A DNA stretch of 64,000 nucleotides from JADGRF01 sp036382515. Lineage in GTDB: Bacteria; Myxococcota_A; Polyangia; Polyangiales; JAFGIB01. Made by a program: the position numbers and the translations under genes. The notes under the pieces are model-generated. The model saw only the letters and a list, made by a program, of their open reading frames with translations, made no database searches and was not told where the DNA came from. The DNA lies in NCBI GenBank assembly GCA_036382515.1, contig DASVHQ010000097.1, positions 1 through 64,000 on the forward strand. The letters are read 5' to 3'. Positions 56,211-64,000 of this stretch are shown one piece after another. Position 1 is the first letter of the stretch; every line of letters starts with the position of its first letter.

Positions 56211-56732
56211 TCACGATGCAGCAGCGTGTTCCTTGAACGGCAGCGCGCCCAGGTAGTCCTTCTTGCCCAGCTCCACGCCGTTGTGCCGCAAGATCGCGTA
56301 CGCCGTGGTCACGTGGAAGTAGAAGTTGGGTAGCAGGTAGTGCACGGCAAACTCTCTGCCCGTGAGGTACTTGCCCGCCCAGCGTGGCTGACTCACCTCG
56401 CGCGCCTCGGCGCCTGCGAAGTCACTGGCGCTGAAGGTCTGCAGGTACGCGACCACGCTGCCGATGCGGGTCTTGAGCTCGTCGATCGTCTTCTCGCTGT
56501 CCTCGTGCACAGGGGCTTGTTTGCCCGTCAGCCGTGCGACGCCTTGCTTCGCGGTGTCGCAGGCGATCTGTACCTGGCGCGTGAAGTGGAACTGGTCGGG
56601 CGCCAAGCGCGCCTGCAGCAGGGCTTGTGCGTCGAACTTCTTGGCTTCGGCGTGAGCTGCGGCCTTGTCCAGCATCAGGCCGAGGTTCTGCAGCATCTTG
56701 GTGAATTGCGGGATCGTCAGATCGTGGAGCAT
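56211..56732 (-). CDS. DUF1993 family protein
   Basis: The 173-residue helical protein matches the DUF1993 family by its opening LTIPQFTKMLQNLGLMLDKAAAHAE, ARLAPDQFHFTRQVQIACDTAK, and the C-terminal PNFYFHVTTAYAILRHNGVELGKKDYLG. The family has a four-helix DinB-like bundle and no assigned activity. It is downstream of, and on the same strand as, the YheU-type gene. Confidence 0.85.
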   Translation of the reverse strand: MLHDLTIPQFTKMLQNLGLMLDKAAAHAEAKKFDAQALLQARLAPDQFHFTRQVQIACDTAKQGVARLTGKQAPVHEDSEKTIDELKTRIGSVVAYLQTFSASDFAGAEAREVSQPRWAGKYLTGREFAVHYLLPNFYFHVTTAYAILRHNGVELGKKDYLGALPFKEHAAAS

Positions 56733-56760
56733 CGGAACCTCCGGGTTCTGTGGTTGCGGG

Positions 56761-57021
56761 TCAGTCTTGTGCTTCGTCTTCTCGCGCTGAAAGCCGCACC
56801 AAGTCGCTGCGGTTGATCAGCGTCGTCGTTTCGCTGTCGGGGTCGAACACGATGGTGACGAGGCCGCGTTCGATCTGCTTGCGCACGCCGGCTCGCATGT
56901 CCGGCAGAGCATGTTCCTTGTGGCCGTACTCGGTGCCCTCGCGCGTGATGAATTCCTCGATCAGGCCTTCGAGCGCGGCGGCGCTGAGCGCCGTGTAGGG
57001 AACTTCGACGTAGCGGATCAT
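56761..57021 (-). CDS. YheU family (UPF0270) protein
   Basis: The 86-residue protein follows the YheU pattern: VPYTALSAAALEGLIEEFITREGTEYG, a central VRKQIERGLVTIVFD and ESETTTLI-like end. Family members are small, widespread and of unknown function. I start at MIRYVEVPYTAL because the family begins there; a start 30 nt upstream is open but would add ten non-conserved residues. It lies 44 nt from the divergent helicase gene. Confidence 0.75.
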   Translation of the reverse strand: MIRYVEVPYTALSAAALEGLIEEFITREGTEYGHKEHALPDMRAGVRKQIERGLVTIVFDPDSETTTLINRSDLVRLSAREDEAQD

Positions 57022-57065
57022 CGGGCCGGACACCATAGCGCCCGGCGGCACGAACGGCGAGCCCT

Positions 57066-59444
57066 GTGGCGGCCAAGAGTGCTAAACCGTGGGCGTTGGA
57101 AGGCGAGCTCCCAGTCCGCGCCGTGCGCGCCGCGTTCCTCGCCGCTCTCGCGGACGGGCCCGTGGTGCTCTCGTCGCCCACCGGCTCGGGCAAGTCCACC
57201 GAGGTGCCGCGCTGGTGTCAGGGCCGAGTGCTGGTGGTCGAACCTCGACGCATCGCCTGTCGCAGCCTCGCAGCGCGCGTCGCCTACCTCGAGGGCACCG
57301 GCCTCGGCGAAGCCGTGGGCTACCTGGTGCGCGACGAGCGCGTCGCCAGCGATGCCACGCGCATCGTGTTCGCGACCCCCGGCGTGGTGCTGCGCAATCG
57401 CGCGCTGCTGCAGAGCGCGAGCACGGTGATCCTCGACGAATTCCACGAGCGGAGCCTCGAGACCGATCTCTTGCTGGCGCTGCTGCTGCGTGCTGCCGGC
57501 CCGAAGCTCGTGGTCATGTCGGCCACCCTGGAGGGCGAGCGCGTGGCCAGCCACGTCGGCGGCGTGCATCTGACGGCGGCGGGTCGTGCGTTCCCGGTCG
57601 ATATTCGCCATCTGCCGGGTCGCGAGGTGCTCCCGGATGCCTCGGATCTGCCGGGCCGCGTGCAGCAGGCGCTGGCTGCAGCCGCGCGCGACCCGGGGGA
57701 CGTGCTGGTGTTTCTGCCTGGCAAAGCCGAGATCGAAGCCTGCGCGCTCGCACTGCGCGGCGTGGCCGCGACGATCGTGCCGCTGCACGGCGGTCTGCAG
57801 CTCGACGAGCAGCGCCGAGCTTTCGAGCCCACGCGGCAGCGCAAGCTGATCCTCGCGACCAACGTCGCTGAGACTTCGCTCACGATTCCCGGGGTGGGCG
57901 TGGTGATCGACGCCGGCCTCGTGCGACAGACCCGCTACCACGACGGTCGCGGGTTTCTTGCGCTTGGGCCGATCGCCGAAGACAGCGCCGCGCAGCGTGC
58001 CGGTCGCGCGGGGCGCACGGCCCCGGGCGTTTGTTATCGGCTGTGGAGCGCTGCCGCGCGGCTCAATCCGGTCACGCTACCGGAGATCCATCGCGAATCG
58101 CTCGTGCCCCTGGTCATGACCGCGGCCGCGTGGGGTGAGCGCGTGGAAGACCTGGCGTTGCTCGATCCACCCAAGGCCTATGCGCTCGAGGCCGCGCGCG
58201 CCGATCTGCAGGCGTGGGGTGCGCTCAGCGGGCAGGCCGAGCTCAGTGAGTGCGGTCGCAGCCTGTTCGCGCTGCCGATCGAGCCGCAGCATGCACGTTT
58301 GCTGCTCGAGGCCCGTCGCCACGGCTGCCTGGACGACATGATCGATCTCGTCGCTGCGCTCTCCGTGGGTCGGCCTCTGTTCTTGCCGGGTCCTGCGCGT
58401 GTCGACGACGACCCGCGCGCAGCCGGTTGCGACGTGACCGCCACGATCCGTGCAGTGCGCGCCGAGCACCCCTCCGAGCACGGCACATCGAGCTTCGTCG
58501 TGCGCGAAGCGCGACTCACGCGTGCGCGTCTGCGCCGCATGCAGGGGCTGGCCGAGCTCGCACCCCGGCCGCTGCCCATCGATCGCGAAGCACTCGTGCT
58601 GGCGGCCATCGCCGCCGATCCGCGCCTCGTGCACGTGGCACGCTCGCGTGGTCGCGAAATCTTCTTCAGCAACGGCGGAACCGAGATCGAGCTGGCCCGC
58701 GAGAGCGCGCTGCACAATCTGCGTCAGATCGAAGCCTTGATCGCGTTCGACACGCGAGCCTTCGGCGCAGGTCGCGACGCCCGCGTGCTAGTGACCTGCG
58801 CGATGGCGATTCCGCTCTCGGCGATCGCGCGGGCGAGGCTAGGCCGCGATCGTCTCGGTCCCGTGCGGCTCGAAGGCAAGCGCCTGGTCGCCGACATCGA
58901 GCAGGTCTACGCCAAGCGGGTGATCTCCGTGCGCGAAGAGACGCCCGAAGGAGAGCTGGCGCGCGAGGCGCTCGCCGAGTTGCTCGAGCGCGGCAGCCTG
59001 TTTCGCGAGGCGATCACCACCACGCGCGCACGGCTGCTACGCAGCGCGCTCGCGGCTCAGCTCGCGGCCCGTGGACACCCGGCGGGAGTTGCCGCTGCCG
59101 CCGTACCTGCGCTCGGCGTGTGGATTCGGCAGCGGCTGCAGACACTCGGCGTGGAGAGCGGTGAGGATCTCGCGTTGCTCTCAGCCAAGGACTTTCTCGC
59201 ACCGGAGCTGCCGTTCGAGGTGCGTAGCGCGCTCGACAGCGAATACCCGCTCAGCGTGAATGTCGGCGATGCCATCTATCGCACCGACTACGACCTCGAG
59301 CGCAACGAGGTGGTCTTGCATATGCTCAAAGGCAGCCGGCGCGAGCCGCCACCGCTTTCGTACCTGCCAAAATTTGCAGGCTTGCGCATCTGCGTCGAGG
59401 GGCCGCGTGGCCGTTCGGTGATCCGCGAGCGCGGCGTGCGCTGA
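57066..59444 (+). CDS. hrpB: ATP-dependent helicase HrpB (DEAH/RHA type)
   Basis: The 792-residue helicase has Walker A SSPTGSGKST near residue 38, PRRIACRSLA, the DEFH box (ILDEFHERSLETD) and SAT motif VMSATLEG in the first RecA domain; ATNVAETSLTIPGV and QRAGRAGRTAPGVCYRLW in the second. An HA2/ratchet domain and an HrpB C-terminal domain (SYLPKFAGLRICVEGPRGRSVI) follow. E. coli HrpB is of similar length. Its cellular RNA target is not settled in any species. GTG start with MAAKSAKPW-like N-terminus. Confidence 0.92.
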   Translation: MAAKSAKPWALEGELPVRAVRAAFLAALADGPVVLSSPTGSGKSTEVPRWCQGRVLVVEPRRIACRSLAARVAYLEGTGLGEAVGYLVRDERVASDATRIVFATPGVVLRNRALLQSASTVILDEFHERSLETDLLLALLLRAAGPKLVVMSATLEGERVASHVGGVHLTAAGRAFPVDIRHLPGREVLPDASDLPGRVQQALAAAARDPGDVLVFLPGKAEIEACALALRGVAATIVPLHGGLQLDEQRRAFEPTRQRKLILATNVAETSLTIPGVGVVIDAGLVRQTRYHDGRGFLALGPIAEDSAAQRAGRAGRTAPGVCYRLWSAAARLNPVTLPEIHRESLVPLVMTAAAWGERVEDLALLDPPKAYALEAARADLQAWGALSGQAELSECGRSLFALPIEPQHARLLLEARRHGCLDDMIDLVAALSVGRPLFLPGPARVDDDPRAAGCDVTATIRAVRAEHPSEHGTSSFVVREARLTRARLRRMQGLAELAPRPLPIDREALVLAAIAADPRLVHVARSRGREIFFSNGGTEIELARESALHNLRQIEALIAFDTRAFGAGRDARVLVTCAMAIPLSAIARARLGRDRLGPVRLEGKRLVADIEQVYAKRVISVREETPEGELAREALAELLERGSLFREAITTTRARLLRSALAAQLAARGHPAGVAAAAVPALGVWIRQRLQTLGVESGEDLALLSAKDFLAPELPFEVRSALDSEYPLSVNVGDAIYRTDYDLERNEVVLHMLKGSRREPPPLSYLPKFAGLRICVEGPRGRSVIRERGVR

Positions 59445-59445
59445 A

Positions 59446-59520
59446 GCGCGCCTAGGAGCCTGTCGGAGAAAGCGCTCCCGTCGGTCTTCGGCCGCTTCTC
59501 GGTCAGGCTCCTAGGCGCGC
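59446..59520. repeat. 75-nt palindromic element between convergent genes (repeat copy 2)
   Basis: The arms GCGCGCCTAGGAGCCTG and its complement at 59446-59462 and 59504-59520 are identical; the inner part is imperfectly paired. The left arm (59452-59479) matches 22935-22962 exactly over 28 nt. It sits between the stops of hrpB and the desaturase and may act as a bidirectional terminator or be a MITE-like element. Confidence 0.65.
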
Positions 59521-59536
59521 GCGAACGCGCGTTCGT

Positions 59537-60604
59537 TCAGGCGGCGACTGACGCGGCTTCGACCGACGCGGCAACCACTGACGTAAGCGGCTGCACGCGC
59601 GACTGCAGGAACGCCACAACCTGCGCCTGGTCACGCACGGGCGCACCTGGCAGCTGCACGAAGGCGCGCGCCAACCACACCCAGCGTCCGGTCATCAGCA
59701 GCAGCCAGACGAGGAAGAAGTCGAGACCCTCGAACACGATGGCATCTTGGCGACCGTATTCCGCGAGCTGATCCGCGAAGTGCTGCGGAAGCTCCGTCCA
59801 GTGAGCGCGCGCCTGCAAGTGATGACCGATGTGATAGCCGTCGTTGAAGCAGCGCCGATTGTAGCGACTGTTGATGCAGGTGATGCTGGACAGGTACGGG
59901 TTGGCTGCTTCGCCAGGGGCGATGAACGCGTGCTGGCCCCAGTTGCCCATCATCATCAGTGTGCGGATCAGAACGAGCGGGATCAGGAACACGGCGCAGG
60001 TTGCCTCGGGACGGAAGTGGAGTCCGATTGCCACCACGCTCCAGTACACGCCTTCACCGACTACGATCTTGCGCAGCAGCCGCGTGCGCCCGTGGCGTCG
60101 CATGTACAGGGAGAGCTCGGGCAGCCCGAGGACCAGAAAGCGGCTCCAGTAACGCAGCCAGTGGCCGAAGCGGTCGCGCGTGAAGCGCATCGTCGAGCTG
60201 AGATCCGCCTCGAGGTTTTCCTCGTGGTGGTGCATGCCCATGTGGTGCGCGAAGTAGGTGTCGGGGGTTTGTCCAAAGAACGGCCCGATCACCCACGGCA
60301 CGAGCCAGTTCAAGGCGCGGTGGCTTGGCTTCCAGAGCTGCCGATGCGAGACGCAGTGCAGCATCAACGTGAAGCGGTCGAGCAACATGCCGACGAGCGC
60401 GAGCCAGTAGAGCGGCGCCAGTAGCCACAGCCGCGGCCCCGCGAAGAAGAGCGCCACGCCGCACGCGCAGAACACGAGGCACTGCGCGATCAGGCCGACG
60501 AACACGGCATCACGTGGATCATTGAGCCAGCGGGCGACCCAGGCTGCGTAGAACGGGGCTGGGGCCACACGGGGATCGGCGATTAGGATGTCTGGGGTCG
60601 GCAA
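59537..60604 (-). CDS. Membrane fatty-acid desaturase
   Basis: The 355-residue protein has four or more TM segments and the three His boxes of di-iron membrane desaturases: HCVSH, HHMGMHH and HIGHH. The spacing and the WxxxHxxxH-like NDGYHIGHHLQARAHW stretch fit acyl-lipid or acyl-CoA desaturases. It introduces a double bond using O2 and an electron donor such as ferredoxin. It is divergent from nifJ with a 190-nt gap. The substrate position is unknown. Confidence 0.88.
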   Translation of the reverse strand: MPTPDILIADPRVAPAPFYAAWVARWLNDPRDAVFVGLIAQCLVFCACGVALFFAGPRLWLLAPLYWLALVGMLLDRFTLMLHCVSHRQLWKPSHRALNWLVPWVIGPFFGQTPDTYFAHHMGMHHHEENLEADLSSTMRFTRDRFGHWLRYWSRFLVLGLPELSLYMRRHGRTRLLRKIVVGEGVYWSVVAIGLHFRPEATCAVFLIPLVLIRTLMMMGNWGQHAFIAPGEAANPYLSSITCINSRYNRRCFNDGYHIGHHLQARAHWTELPQHFADQLAEYGRQDAIVFEGLDFFLVWLLLMTGRWVWLARAFVQLPGAPVRDQAQVVAFLQSRVQPLTSVVAASVEAASVAA

Positions 60605-60794
60605 AATCGGTCCGACTTGATAGCAGATCCAGGGGGCATCGCACAGCGCCTCCCCATTCGGTGCCAGGAGCGCCGAGCTCGTGGCTCGACGCGCAGCCTG
60701 TCGTGCATACCTTTTCCCAGGGATTGTTCGTCCCAGGGGGCCATTCGCGCGCGTCGCGACCGGGGCCCTCGTGGAACATCCGACGTGAGGCTAA

Positions 60795-64000
<3,206 letters not shown>

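Overview
The window is about 64 kb of high-GC DNA with strongly GC-biased third codon positions. It carries many lipoproteins with Gly/Ala-rich linkers, several two-component systems, NtrC-type regulators, type IV pilus retraction ATPases and multiheme cytochromes. Together these suggest a Myxococcota bacterium, probably Polyangia-like. That is an inference from gene content; there is no rRNA in the window to place it.

Layout. 1-5.1 kb: initiator tRNA-fMet with a terminator, the pseudouridine synthase rluB, two translationally coupled lipoproteins with DxDGxxD repeats, a small ribbon-helix-helix regulator, and lepA. 5.4-9.3 kb: a response regulator with a decayed NtrC-type AAA+ domain, then pilT and a PilU-like ATPase whose Walker A lysine is replaced. 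9.4-12.2 kb: a GGDEF-domain remnant, a hybrid histidine kinase and an ISAs1-type transposase fragment. 12.2-22.8 kb: an electron-transfer island. It holds a frameshifted multiheme cytochrome pseudogene, an outer-membrane beta-barrel protein, an intact octaheme cytochrome lipoprotein with a collagen-like stalk, a histidine kinase with a c-type heme motif in its sensor domain, and an NtrC-type regulator. A good sigma-54 promoter lies directly upstream of the intact cytochrome, so I read the last four genes as one regulated module. This is the best candidate in the window for an undescribed system.

23-34.6 kb: an orphan HMGL-like aldolase and a convergent aldehyde dehydrogenase; a three-gene operon for a phospholipase C-like protein, an outer-membrane lipoprotein and a neutral-ceramidase-like protein; a Cys-rich small protein, a methyltransferase, and a PQQ-type beta-propeller lipoprotein with a Gly/Ala repeat tract. 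34.6-43.7 kb: a beta-helix fragment, an RRM RNA-binding protein, a Gly-rich lipoprotein, a cis-prenyltransferase (uppS), a HAD phosphatase next to an ABC ATPase, and a convergent FtsX-type permease behind a NnrU/ICMT-like membrane protein.

44-53 kb: a two-component pair divergent from a TolC/MFP/RND heavy-metal efflux operon followed by a CDF exporter, which looks like one metal-resistance locus. 53-64 kb: a GT-C-like membrane protein with a TPR-like tail, an outer-membrane barrel, a DUF1993 protein, a YheU-family protein, an HrpB helicase, a fatty-acid desaturase, and the 5' part of nifJ (pyruvate:ferredoxin/flavodoxin oxidoreductase), which runs off the end.
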